64,000 nucleotides of DNA from Pestalotiopsis fici W106-1. Lineage: Eukaryota > Ascomycota > Sordariomycetes > Amphisphaeriales > Sporocadaceae. The DNA lies in assembly GCF_000516985.1 (NCBI RefSeq), contig NW_006917091.1:2459399-2523398 (forward strand). The letters run 5' to 3'. Below are positions 38,650 to 51,030 of the stretch, piece by piece (position 1 is the stretch's first letter; each line of letters opens with the position of its first letter). Below the pieces are notes generated by a model. The model worked only from the letters and a program-made list of their open reading frames with translations, searched no databases and was not told the DNA's origin. The position numbers were made by a program, and so were the translations under genes.

Positions 38650-40423
38650 TCAAGCCTGCAAATCTTTGATCATTATCGGCACCGACGTATCGGGAGTCAG
38701 GTCCATAAAACGTCTCGACTCAGACGGCCGATCATTTTCGCTCTCCACGAGCTTCATGTCGTACTTGGTGATGAGACAGATGAGAATCAGCTTGATGGTG
38801 ATCTCGGCCATGAACCGGCCAGGACAGGCATGCAGACCTCCGCCCCAGTCAAACATATCCTCGGAAGTGGACGCAAACTGGAACTTGCTCGTGTCAAAGC
38901 CGGCGCGCCGCCGCAGCCAGCGCTTGCCGTCAAAGGTGTCGGCCTCGGGCACCCGCGATCCGTCCGTGTTGTAGCGTAGATTTAGAAATGACATGACAGT
39001 GCCGGAGGGAATCCTCAGCCCGTCTTTGAATGTATAAGGGACCATGGCGACACGTTGGACCGTGGCTGCACTAGGTTTAGTATAGAACCGGGCATTGGAG
39101 GTTATGTGTGAGTCTGAGAGCAGAGAGTGAACACTTGTTTTGCTTACCCTCTTGAAATGGCTTCATGCGCAGCGTCTCCTTCATGAACGAATCCATCGTC
39201 TTGAGCTCCCCGAGCGCGTGGCGAGTCCATATAGATGAGCCCTTGAGCTCGTCTCTCAGTACGCGGTTGACTTCGTCACGAACCTCGGATAGAGCATCGG
39301 GTTCGCTCAGCAGCGCAAAGAGGGCCTGTAGAGCGACAAAAGAGGTGCCGTGCATGGATGCAAACATGACAATAAATATGTTCTGCACCGTCTCATCCGG
39401 TGTAACCTTCTTCCCATTGGTCCGATACGCGTCCATGACCCACTGAATGAAGTCGTCGTGCTTCTCGGTCTCGGCGCCCCGGTTCGCGTATTCAGCCTGC
39501 CGGGCCTCGAGTACGGGGCGAACCAGCTCGGCTGCCTCGCGACGAGCCTCATTCACCAGTGCCACCTCGGGGCTCAGATAGTAGGCCATCCAGTAGAGCA
39601 TGGGGTGATACCTGTTACGAATGGCACCCTGGGCAGCGAGCACGCGATTGATATACTTCATCGCAATGGCAGGCCACGCGATGCAGAGCCCAGGACCAAC
39701 CATGACGCGTGCGGACATTGCAGCAAAGAGCGTCAATATCTTGGGATATAGAACGACCGAGGTCCAATCTGGAGATGCAGGCAATTCTGTTTCGGCAGCT
39801 TCAAAACACAAGGCCCGCATGGGTTCGATAAGCTTGTTCAAGTGGCGGTTTAGGTCAAGTCGAGAACTGGTTTGGATCTCTTCCGTGATCCGAGGACCTC
39901 CAACTTTACTCATGGTTGATGTCTAGCAAAATCTGGTAAGAGCGACAAGCGTCAGAGAGTTCATGAGAAAGATGCGCAAACATTATTAAGAATGGCAGCA
40001 AGACTGAGTGTGTCCTCTGGCGCATTTTTGAGTTCATCCATGTACTTGAGTGGCAAGAAGACTCGTGGACGAGAGGGGTTTAAGAAGTCTCGTATGCAAA
40101 ATGGTCGTTCATGTTTGATGTGCTGCCAAGATGATGAGCAATTGCAAGCTTGTGAAGGAGAGGCGACTTGGGATCTCTTGTCTCACAGATTCAAAGCCCT
40201 TGCCCAAAAGGCTTCCGGCCTCAGTCGCATAACGCTGCCTGGTGTCATTCTCGCCAAACTCGACAAGTGGTATACCGGGCAGTGATTTGGCTGGAGAGAC
40301 AGTTTCCCAGAACCTCCAGACCAGCCAAACAATCGACAGAATGGCTGTGAGGATGGTGATGGGCGAGGTTATTCCAAACATGGCTAATCTGGCTTTATTT
40401 GTAACAAACTGGAGCATCTTCAA
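38650..40423 (-). CDS. cytochrome P450 monooxygenase
   Basis: Membrane-anchored heme-thiolate monooxygenase. Exons 40423-40187, 40122-39982, 39922-39148 and 39065-38650 give 522 aa. A hydrophobic anchor lies at about 15-38. KYMDELKN occurs near residue 110. The K-helix ExxR is ETLR (375-378), and the heme loop is WGGGLHACPGRF with Cys465 as the ligand. The I-helix reads FASMHGTS, with His where many P450s have Asp or Glu; fungal P450s related to ent-kaurene and gibberellin oxidases also have His there. Intron 2 ends at GCTAG|ACATC; the nearer CAG acceptor would create a stop. An alternative start is the ATG 14 codons downstream. The substrate is unknown; secondary metabolism or aromatic hydroxylation are both possible. 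Confidence 0.9.
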
Positions 40424-41729
40424 TGTCCTCTCACATCAGCTTGGGAGGATAAAAAAGGTGCGGGGTTAAGACGTCGGTGTTTGAGCAGTCAAAGATCTAC
40501 CTTGCTCACATGCCTAGGTCAGTAGCCATTTATCACCTCAGTCTCTACTAGATGGAGAGAACTTGGTGATCCACAATGCCTCCATTATGTTTTTACTGTT
40601 TGACCACCAGAGTGGGGGTCGATTCTTGCCAACCTAGCAGTCAGTGGCCAATTGCTATTGCCTGAATAAAAATAGCGATTCCTTATGCGTTATGTTTGTT
40701 GGTTGTTCGTATGCAAGCAATGTACCTAGTACAAGGATTACTCGGCTATGGGTATAAGTAACTCTTATGCCCAATATAGTACGTAAGGTAGTCTTAATAC
40801 CTGAGTCACTGTATACACGCACTCAACAATGTTAAGGGGTCAGGGTGCCTATCAAGACTAGACAGATAAGAATCGATAAGCACGTAATGCTAGTGACGAA
40901 CAATGCGAATCAAGCTTATTTCCTACAGTGAACTGTTCAATTTTCGTTTTCTTCTAGCTTTTATCCGTCTATTTTCTTCCTCTTTTAGTCTGATCTACCC
41001 GTTTCTTCAGTGACCGCCCAGTAAGCCCCTTATATGTTATGAACCAGAAGGCGCATTGCAATCTGTGCCGACAGACGGTGTGACTTGGGGAAGACGGGAG
41101 CAAAGCCTAAACGGCTGTGACGGCTTGCGGTCTGGTTTTCTTTTTCCAGCTTCGTTTAAACCGATCCATAGTCTCTATAGTTTAAACAATTTTTCTTCCT
41201 TAAATATCTTAGTGATTTTTCAATTTACTCGTAAGCTTAGGTTTGCATATTGTCAAATGATTAGCAATAAGAAAGATTCCTAGAACTGTATTGATAGGGT
41301 CAAAGTGTTTGCTGATGTTGGCAACACAGATGGACCCGAGTACGACAGGAAAGTCAAGTTTGTTTTCTGCAACGGGCTGTTGGGAGGTGTCAGAGATTAG
41401 GATTTCAATATTATCTTCGAGAAGCGTCCGGAACGCGAGGATCTCAAGGCTGCCTTCATCAAGCGATTTATGTTGTGAGTGTACCACACTGATTTCAGCA
41501 TGACCACCGGATAGGAAAAGTTGAACGAACGCTTGAGGGCCTTCTAATCTCCTACGACAATCATACACAATCAAAATCTCCCTCGGTCTATGAATCAGCA
41601 GAGCAAACCAGCCTATAATCTCAAAACGTACACGTGGTAAGTTCACAAACCCCTTGGCGACTTGGGACTTTCCAAATCCAGATTAAATCTATTATTAAAC
41701 AATCGCTTAAACTTTGAACTAGGTACCTT
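40424..41729. other. P450 promoter and AT-rich DNA with a transposon relic
   Basis: From about 40680 the sequence becomes AT-rich. The interval contains the gag-like relic at 41290-41600. A minus-strand ORF at 41209-41646 is antisense to that relic and is not accepted as a gene. Confidence 0.45.
41290..41600 (+). pseudogene. decayed retrotransposon gag fragment with RIP-like stops
   Basis: Read in one frame, the translation contains DRKVKFVFCNGLLGG, then EREDLKAAFIKRF, then EKLNERLRAF, a pattern like the capsid region of LTR-retrotransposon gag proteins. Four in-frame stops interrupt it: TAG at 41398, TGA at 41476, TAG at 41512 and TAA at 41545. Each is what C-to-T or G-to-A change would produce from TGG, CGA, TGG and CAA. 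No LTRs or other element parts are visible. The family call is by pattern only. Confidence 0.4.
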
Positions 41730-43029
41730 TTATGCATATGAAACATTTACTTCAGTCGTTCTCTTGATACCGCCCGCAAATTTGCGGGTGTCTGCATCAT
41801 CCGACTGAAACAGAGCACTCTCGTCACTCGCGTTGTCGCCCTTGACTGTCGCAGCATTTCGACTTTTCCACGTGACCGACTCAGTCGCGTTCTTGGTTCT
41901 GCTCGTGGGTTCCAGCTCCTGCCAATTGCTACCATTGGGACCTTGCGATCCATAATTTTTATTAGAGTATGGGTCAGTAGAGCTTCCGCGGCCCGTCACG
42001 TGCTTGTAGAATGGTCGCAGCACCGGAATTGTGGCGCAGAGGATGCAGACCATTAGTTCGCTCGAGCCCCATATGAGGATAGGAACGGTGACATCTGTGT
42101 CGCCAATGTCAGTACGAATTTCATTGGCAGCCTTGATTGATTGTAGAACTCACATGGGTAATCAGCCTTGGAATCAATGGCTTCTAGCTCTACGGCTCTG
42201 ACAATACCGCAGATACCGGCACTGAGGAAGGGGATTAGTTACAGTTAGATTGTAGCCAGAACACAACAACTCACATGATTCCCAGTGACAGTCCAATCGA
42301 GACTGTGAGTCGTTCCTTGCGCTTCATGTTGAGATTCCACAGAATGAACCAAGGGAAAATGGCCAAGAAGAAATCCATCGCAGCAGTATATGCTATCTGC
42401 AATCAGTTGTATGAATCAAAGTCTTTTCAGATGTATTACTTACATCCAGAGAAGATGGCGTCCGCCGTAAAGTTGATATGGCAAACAGTGTCGGTCACCC
42501 TTGGATCCCAGATGCCATGTACAGGTGTGCATTGCGTATACATCAATATGATACACGACACACACACAAAGACGGTGCTCCAGATGCAAAAGTGCAGCGC
42601 CCACTTGTGCCAGTCCTGGACGACAATTCGGACCAGGAAAATGGCCACCGAGCATTTACTCGTGGCAATGGCGAGGATATTGCTTGACTGGCCCATGAGC
42701 TCCCATTTTGTGGACTCGGCGAACTGCTCCAGAGTAATGTCTGCGGCGTGATTTCCAAGCCCGTGAAAAGCTGCTACCGTGACGAAAGTCGTATACAAGA
42801 TGAAAAGTACCTGCAGTGCGTCGAGTTAGCAATACTATCTACAGAGTGTTGCATGTCTGTGTGAGCATCAACTCACCATTGAAATCCAACTGAGATGATC
42901 GTCTGGGCCAATGTTTCGCAGCAGGATGCGCCTAGTGTAGAGGCGCAAAAGGACAAAGATGAGAGTCAATATCGTTTGCACCCACATCACCGCCAGCACC
43001 ATTGGTGCTTGTCCTGAAGGAAAAGCCAT
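41730..43029 (-). CDS. rhodopsin-like seven-helix integral membrane protein (fungal Rhodopsin/PTH11-type domain)
   Basis: Member of the large fungal family of 'rhodopsin domain' integral membrane proteins, of mostly unknown function; some PTH11-like members sense surfaces. Five exons: 43029-42877, 42810-42444, 42392-42275, 42221-42154 and 42094-41730, giving 356 aa. Seven hydrophobic helices are visible between residues 10 and 275. Family marks are LRLYTRRILLRNIGPDDHL after helix 1, then CSVAIFLVRI, CTPVHGIWDP and AAMDFFLAIFPWFILW. The cytosolic tail (about 90 residues) is Ser/Asn-rich. There is no CFEM domain. Intron 2 uses a TAG acceptor six bases after a CAG, since only this keeps the YTAAMDF frame. 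Confidence 0.88.
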
Positions 43030-45578
43030 GACGATGTTGAGGAGCGCTGCTGAATGATGGCGAGAGGCTTCGTGAGAAGGCAATGGCGCGTTGCTCCGGA
43101 AGTTGCTGTCTGAAGTTGGGCTCACTGGACTTAATCATTCGTTCCTCGGCTAGACCAAACCTCCCACTCAAAGTCCGATCGATCATGTAATGCCAGCACA
43201 AATCTAGAAAAGGACTCTAGACTATGGATAGAACGGGCGGGCACAAAGTACCGTTAGCAATTTGCAGGGATAGTGTGCCCTTGCTTGTAATCATACCAGC
43301 GAATCTTTCCTATAAAGGGCACCTATCGCTTGGGTTTTCCTGTCTCAAAAACATACCCTGTTTTGGATCATATCATTGCTGGTGGACCTCTTGCAAACTT
43401 TGCGCCGATTCTTTTCCATCACAATCGCTATACGTTATGCTTCAACTATGTATCTGAAATGAAAAGAGGCCAGTGCTTCTTGTGTTTGCAATCTTCAGGT
43501 TCCTGAGTGTGCCGAGTGCGTTCTAGATCGAGTCAGGAGCGACGCGAAGCGTGTCCAATGATATGGTCTGCCGTCGACTCCACCGCCTCGATTGGATACC
43601 AACATGAATCGAAGTATTCCTTCAGACTTCCCTTGCAGATCTGCATGTGCGACCTGAGAGTCTAGTTTAAGCGAGCGCCTCCATGCAGAGCTCCTCGGGA
43701 ATACAGACAAATTTCGGAGCCAAGTCTGGGTCCACCAAAGGGTATATACCCCAGCAGACGACGTATACTATGGTCGAAGGATTCTTCAAAACATGGCGCC
43801 CATGTCAAAAACTCGCAAAACGTGTTGATTGCATGCGAGGCTAGGATGAACGGCGTATCCACAGAGCCAAACTTGATCCCTTGACAGACAGCCAGCCCCC
43901 TATGCATGCATCGGATGCAGGGCAGGATTTTATACCCGCTCAGGGATTGGAAAGCGGCAGTTCATATCAGCCTCAAATCTCCTATCTAGAACGAAGACGT
44001 GCATAGATTTCGTGTGAGTTTTGAGAGTATGTCTCTCACCTTTCAAAAGAAAAAGATGGTCACTTTTACGTAGGGAAAATCATACCTAATATTGTGAGTG
44101 AGTACTTCAAGACCACCGTCGAAATAATGGGGCATGTGCAAGACTAAACTCTATGACCCATGGATATCCACAGCCTCCAAGATCCTTACGAGGCTAAATT
44201 GTATGGATAGTCGATGAACAACCGACGAGCCTAGATGCACAGGGACTCATGAGGAGGGCCCAAATTTGGGAGACCATCTGAAAATTTGACGTACTAAACA
44301 CAGGTCAATCTCAGGGGATCTTTCACTTCGAGTGTACTCAAGCAGATGTGGACTTGAAGAATCACCATTTCAAGTCCTGGGAAGCATTCGTCATATAGTT
44401 CACTAGCTTTGATTGCATACCTATGTAGGTAGGTAAGGAGTCTCTCACTAGAAAGGCCACAACCTTCACGAAAGCATGGACTGCCGAGCTGCCGGGTGTT
44501 CGAACCTTCGCTAAAGCGTTCGCGTGGCACGAGTAAAGAAAATATAGTTGATTTTTAGGTCGCTTTACAGGACGGCATAGGCTGTGTCCAACTACGCAAC
44601 GCTGCACGTTGTTGGTGATCCTAGTCTCTACAGAAAGCGGACCCTCGCATTTCCCGGGTCATGCAGGAGTATGGGATATTTGTGCTCCACCCGAGGCATT
44701 GAAATTAGCTGATTATTTGATGAACAACATTGTGTCTATCAAGAAGATGTGGACTTCCATCTTCTCTTGCATTTGCATTCCTCTTTGGGAAGTGATTTAG
44801 AATGATAGAACCAACAGATGGGTACACAAATGGGCACATTAACACATGTCTTTCGATAATTGCCAGTGCGCAAAATAAGTCTCCGGGTTCCTCATCCATC
44901 GTCCGCGGTTATAATGGGCCCATACAAGGGTTGTCGTCAAGGGTTCAGTGTATCCATAACGAGTTTCCGGCTCGATCCTATTGGCAAAGGCCCACACTAC
45001 ATCAGTAACGGTTGTGCTAAACGGCAATCCATCGAGGGGAGGGGGTCCTGCTTTAGGACCACCTTTTTGACCGGGCCGCAGTTGATCGACTTCCCATATG
45101 CCACTATGCCCACGGGTAGTGGGATCCCAATCCCGAGAGAGACTAAGAATCTGCTCATGGAGCCATGGACCGTTTCATGGACCAATCTCAATCAGCCTTG
45201 GGCACATCAGCACAACAATCATCACCGTTCTTGGCCATTACTCAAATATTCGTAAGCCCCTGGTCGATAGCACTTTGCCCCACACTTCGTTACCGTTGGC
45301 ACCTATCGATCACGCCCACTGCAGTAGCTCAAGTCTCTAACATAACGAGGGGGGAAAGAGAATGGAGGCCGAGGATAACATGATGATCTCCATAGTGGCG
45401 CGTCTGGCACCAGATACGCATATGCCAAGAGATTTGCGTGGTCTATTGACGTTTCTTTCAGGAGTCAACAAGATAACCGAGTCCAGATAATATTAATCGC
45501 CATTAATCCGCACAATGGCATATGGGCATCGATTGCATTGCACATTCTTCAGCATTTATTATCAAACTTAGTATAGCC
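43030..45578. other. 2.5-kb divergent interval
   Basis: Lies between the divergent starts of the rhodopsin-like gene and the vanillyl-alcohol oxidase gene. ORFs of 60-130 codons at 43495-43907 (-), 44839-45191 (-) and 44860-45255 (+) look partly protein-like but have no identifiable motif and no consistent splice model. A TAGGTAGGTA motif occurs near 44426. No gene is supported. Confidence 0.4.
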
Positions 45579-48064
<2,486 letters not shown>

Positions 48065-48331
48065 ATGTGCTACCAGTTGATTGAGCTGTACAGTTCTTGT
48101 AGATGTTTGTACTATCAACATCCAGTTGACAGGTGTGCAGCCTATGGGAGACCGGGACATGCTATCACCAAAAGGACCATTTTGGTCGGCAATGCTTGCT
48201 CAGATCACTCTTCAAGATCGGAAGCCGCGTACTCAAGCGGTGCCACCGCTGCAACTTCGTCCTCGGGCACCCACAATCGTTTTGCCATAGGCTACTTTCG
48301 GAGGGCAATCGAGACGCCTCCAGGCACCTAG
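48065..48331 (+). CDS. small Cys/His-rich conserved fungal protein or exon
   Basis: 88 codons starting MCYQLIELYSSCRCLYYQH. The order C-x9-C-x-C, then His, Cys, His, and C-x2-H by residue 48 looks like a small metal-binding fold. I have the impression of many short fungal proteins that start this way, but the function is unknown. After residue 50 the sequence is Ser/Ala-rich and less constrained. It lies 123 bases before the HET reading frame and in the same frame, separated by several stops, so it may be a separate gene or the first exon of a larger one. Confidence 0.5.
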   Translation: MCYQLIELYSSCRCLYYQHPVDRCAAYGRPGHAITKRTILVGNACSDHSSRSEAAYSSGATAATSSSGTHNRFAIGYFRRAIETPPGT

Positions 48332-48454
48332 TGAGACTACGTTGTTAGCTTTGGAACCTAGGCTATGTATCAGATGTCAAACACTGCTGCGAAATCGATA
48401 TGAAGTCTTGTATGATCTTCGTTCAATTCACCGTCATCCGCTAATCAGGGTATA

Positions 48455-50350
48455 GTGTACAATGATCTGCCAGTAAAGGCCGAGGAGTTCCGTTTGTTGC
48501 GACTCGAGCCTGATTCAAATTTGGACAAGCCGCCCGTGATCAGCTTATTTACTCAGTCCATACCGTCCAGCAAGGACTGTTATGATGCGATTTCTTACCA
48601 TTGGGGTGATCCAACAGACATGTGCACGATCATCATCAATGGCATGGAGTTCTCGGTGACTAGAACTCTATATACTACACTCCGATATTTGAGACACACA
48701 ACTTTAGAAAGGGTATTTTGGATCGATGGTGTGTGCATCAATCAGAAAGATACCCTTGAGCGCAATCATCAAGTCGCACAGATGGGCCAGATATATTCAT
48801 GTGCACGCTGCGTCAGAATTTGGCTCGGTGAAGCAACAGTTGATATTGGAGCTGCGATGGATCTCGTCTCCGCGTCCCAGAACGGGGTCATCAAAAACTG
48901 GACCATTGAGAATTGGGCCATCGAGAGCTGGCCTACCCCGAATTGGCAGACAAAACACATCCAACAGCGGGTGGTCTTATGCGTAAGGTCGTACCGAGTT
49001 GGTGCTTCCTCTCTGACAAAACTGCTCAAGCGACCCTATTGGCAGAGGATGTGGGTTTTCCAGGAGATCGTTCTCGCCAAACGTGCAGTGGTGCACTGCG
49101 GAAGCTTTGAGGTTGATTGGTCCTCTTTTCGTGAAATGGATGGTGTAATGGCGGATCAACGCCTCTGGGCAGAGGTTCCCATGAACGAATCATGGGTGCA
49201 TGACCTCCGCAGAGCGTTTTTTGGGATCGCGCAATTTTGCGTGGAAAGGGATCAATCGGCCTACTTAAACAATGTCCTCTATCCCACCAGGAATCTGAAA
49301 TGCACCGATCCGAGGGACAAATTATATGCGCTCATGGGCGTCTGCGAGATGTCCCGATCCCTAGGATTCGTTCCAGACTACACGAGATCTGTATGCCATG
49401 TATATACCGATTTCACCAGGAGTTTGATCGACAGGCAGAAAGACTTTTCGAACCTCTTGACTGCAGGACTATGGAATTGTAAGAATGGAATAGATATCTG
49501 CCTTCCAACGTGGGTTCCCGACTATCGTGGGACACACGGTGTGAATATTCGATATCTAGCAGCGAGTTATCTCGAGCACTTCAACGCGTCAAAAGGGAGA
49601 AAAGGCTTCTATCTATTCCAACATGATGAAGAGGGGGAACTGACTCGGCTGCAGGTGCGCGGATCAGTATTTGATACCGTCAAAAATACTGCAATGTTTG
49701 CAAATGGAAAGGAAACTCGACAAATACTCGAAGTCCTCGTAGATCAAGAAAGTCTTGGTCCGACTCAGCCATTACTATCTGCAAGGACTCTTTTGGACTC
49801 TTTTTTCAGGATCATGGTTTTCGAAGACCCGACAACCTCACCAGAAACAAACCGGGACCGTCTGGCTCGACTTGCTGTAGGCTTTGCTTACGACCTATTG
49901 ACTGCAGGCACTCCATCATCTGGTAGTCGAACTTCCGAAAACACATTTGCCGCAATTATTGACTTCCTTTCCTCTTTGAAAACTTCACTTGAAAGCCATC
50001 CTTTTGAAGCGCTGGGTGAAAGTTACCTCAAGCTAATGGAAGAAGACCCAGAACAGCTTCATTGGTTCCGAGAAGAGTATCTGGCACGAAGCAGAGAAAC
50101 ATCACAAGGCTCGACACCGTCCTTCTTCTCAACGCAGAGACATTGCATTGGGAAGGGAGTTACATCAGTATCTCCCGGCGATGTCGTAGCTGTGATATTT
50201 GGTTGTCGAATTCCCGTTGTCCTACGATCGAGTGGGCGTTTCTATCAGCTTGTTGGCCCTTGCTACGTGCACGGGGCGATGAATGGAGAGGTTGTGCGGG
50301 AGCTTGGTACCATTCCCGGGGTGGAGGAACAAGATATTATCTTGGTGTGA
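48455..50350 (+). CDS. HET-domain (heterokaryon incompatibility) protein, 5' end uncertain
   Basis: HET domains mediate non-self recognition and programmed cell death in fungi; most family members have no known partner. About 631 codons are open without introns. The three HET blocks are visible: YDAISYHWGDP (near residue 43), then VFWIDGVCINQKD (near 87-99) and RCVRIWLGE (near 117). The C-terminal part has the usual RNLKCTDPRDKLYALMGV and the CIGKGVTSVSPGDVVAV end region. The frame has no ATG before the HET domain; 48455 is a GTG. An in-frame stop lies at 48413. Either an upstream exon joins at the TAATCAG acceptor ending at 48448 or the start codon is lost. The first in-frame ATG lies inside the HET domain. 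Confidence 0.85.
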   Translation: MYNDLPVKAEEFRLLRLEPDSNLDKPPVISLFTQSIPSSKDCYDAISYHWGDPTDMCTIIINGMEFSVTRTLYTTLRYLRHTTLERVFWIDGVCINQKDTLERNHQVAQMGQIYSCARCVRIWLGEATVDIGAAMDLVSASQNGVIKNWTIENWAIESWPTPNWQTKHIQQRVVLCVRSYRVGASSLTKLLKRPYWQRMWVFQEIVLAKRAVVHCGSFEVDWSSFREMDGVMADQRLWAEVPMNESWVHDLRRAFFGIAQFCVERDQSAYLNNVLYPTRNLKCTDPRDKLYALMGVCEMSRSLGFVPDYTRSVCHVYTDFTRSLIDRQKDFSNLLTAGLWNCKNGIDICLPTWVPDYRGTHGVNIRYLAASYLEHFNASKGRKGFYLFQHDEEGELTRLQVRGSVFDTVKNTAMFANGKETRQILEVLVDQESLGPTQPLLSARTLLDSFFRIMVFEDPTTSPETNRDRLARLAVGFAYDLLTAGTPSSGSRTSENTFAAIIDFLSSLKTSLESHPFEALGESYLKLMEEDPEQLHWFREEYLARSRETSQGSTPSFFSTQRHCIGKGVTSVSPGDVVAVIFGCRIPVVLRSSGRFYQLVGPCYVHGAMNGEVVRELGTIPGVEEQDIILV

Positions 50351-50529
50351 TGACCATAATACTGAATGAGGAGAGCATCGATATGGTTCATGTCTGTTTT
50401 GGCCCTTGATGTTCCGATGGGTGTGATCAAGTTACTGGGGGAATGCTCGGGGAGGAATTTCAGCCCAAAGCCCGTGCTCATAAGCAATTGACAATTCGGT
50501 TCAAGCCGGGGTGCCCTGGGTGCCCAGTA

Positions 50530-50640
50530 AGGAGAAAACATTTCTAGCGCATCCACCTCCGGCTGGCCCACTGCCGCCGCGGTCTCGAACCCCCCGAGCG
50601 CCCCTCAATTGCGCTAAACTATACCTTAATGCACTGTACC
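50530..50640 (-). other. possible tRNA-derived (SINE-like) fragment
   Basis: On the minus strand GGTTCGAGACC (50591-50581) matches the tRNA T-arm/B-box consensus exactly. A weak A-box-like TAGTTTAGCG lies about 31 bases upstream, too close for a normal tRNA. I cannot fold an acceptor stem. A degraded tRNA or SINE-type retroposon fits best, but chance is possible. Confidence 0.2.
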
Positions 50641-50884
50641 TGCGTCTAGGTTGTACGCCAAGAGCTGAATAGGTGTAGAGTAAACGCCACGCCCGTGGAA
50701 CGCCATTAGCTGAACTAAACATTTCCCCTTTCAATTTCGTTAGTGCCGGGGCTGTAAACAAAATGCAGCATGGAGGATTCCATAGTCGCGCTTTTAGTAC
50801 ATGAAGATCTGAAATCATCACATTCCATCAAAGCCATGACAAGACTTGGCATTTTGCGGGCGGCCCCCTACTCAGAAATGGCGG

Positions 50885-50891
50885 TATATAT
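50885..50891 (+). promoter_or_regulatory. TATA box of the Thr-rich secreted protein
   Basis: TATATAT lies about 140 bases upstream of the ATG at 51031, similar in spacing to the TATA box of the chitin-binding repeat protein. Confidence 0.45.
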
Positions 50892-51030
50892 CTCAAGCGC
50901 TGCCCAACCGCCGAGTGCGCAAGGGAACCCGAGGTTGGCTTGTTTGTCGCTTCAGCCGGGGCGATATTCGACATTGTTGCGACAATAACATCGATTCGAC
51001 CCAGCAGGACCGCCTTGGAAGAAAGCCACA

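Larger units (their letters stand above)
50351..51030. other. intergenic with GC-rich B-box-like segment
   Basis: No gene is supported. The 50500-50600 part is GC-rich compared with its flanks and carries a perfect RNA polymerase III B-box on the minus strand (listed separately). The right end is the promoter of the Thr-rich secreted protein. Confidence 0.45.

Noticed and set aside
41209..41646. 145-codon minus-strand ORF
   Set aside because: It lies antisense to a gag-like relic. The RIP-type transitions that create sense stops do not create stops on this strand.
43495..43907. two overlapping minus-strand ORFs of 70-80 codons
   Set aside because: No recognisable motif, no joined frame and no start context.
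44480..44520. tRNA-like T-loop GGTTCGAAC on the minus strand
   Set aside because: No D-arm, anticodon arm or acceptor stem can be placed at tRNA distances.
44839..45255. ORFs on both strands with protein-like segments
   Set aside because: Neither strand gives a domain or a splice model that joins the pieces. It could be a decayed gene, but the evidence is too weak.
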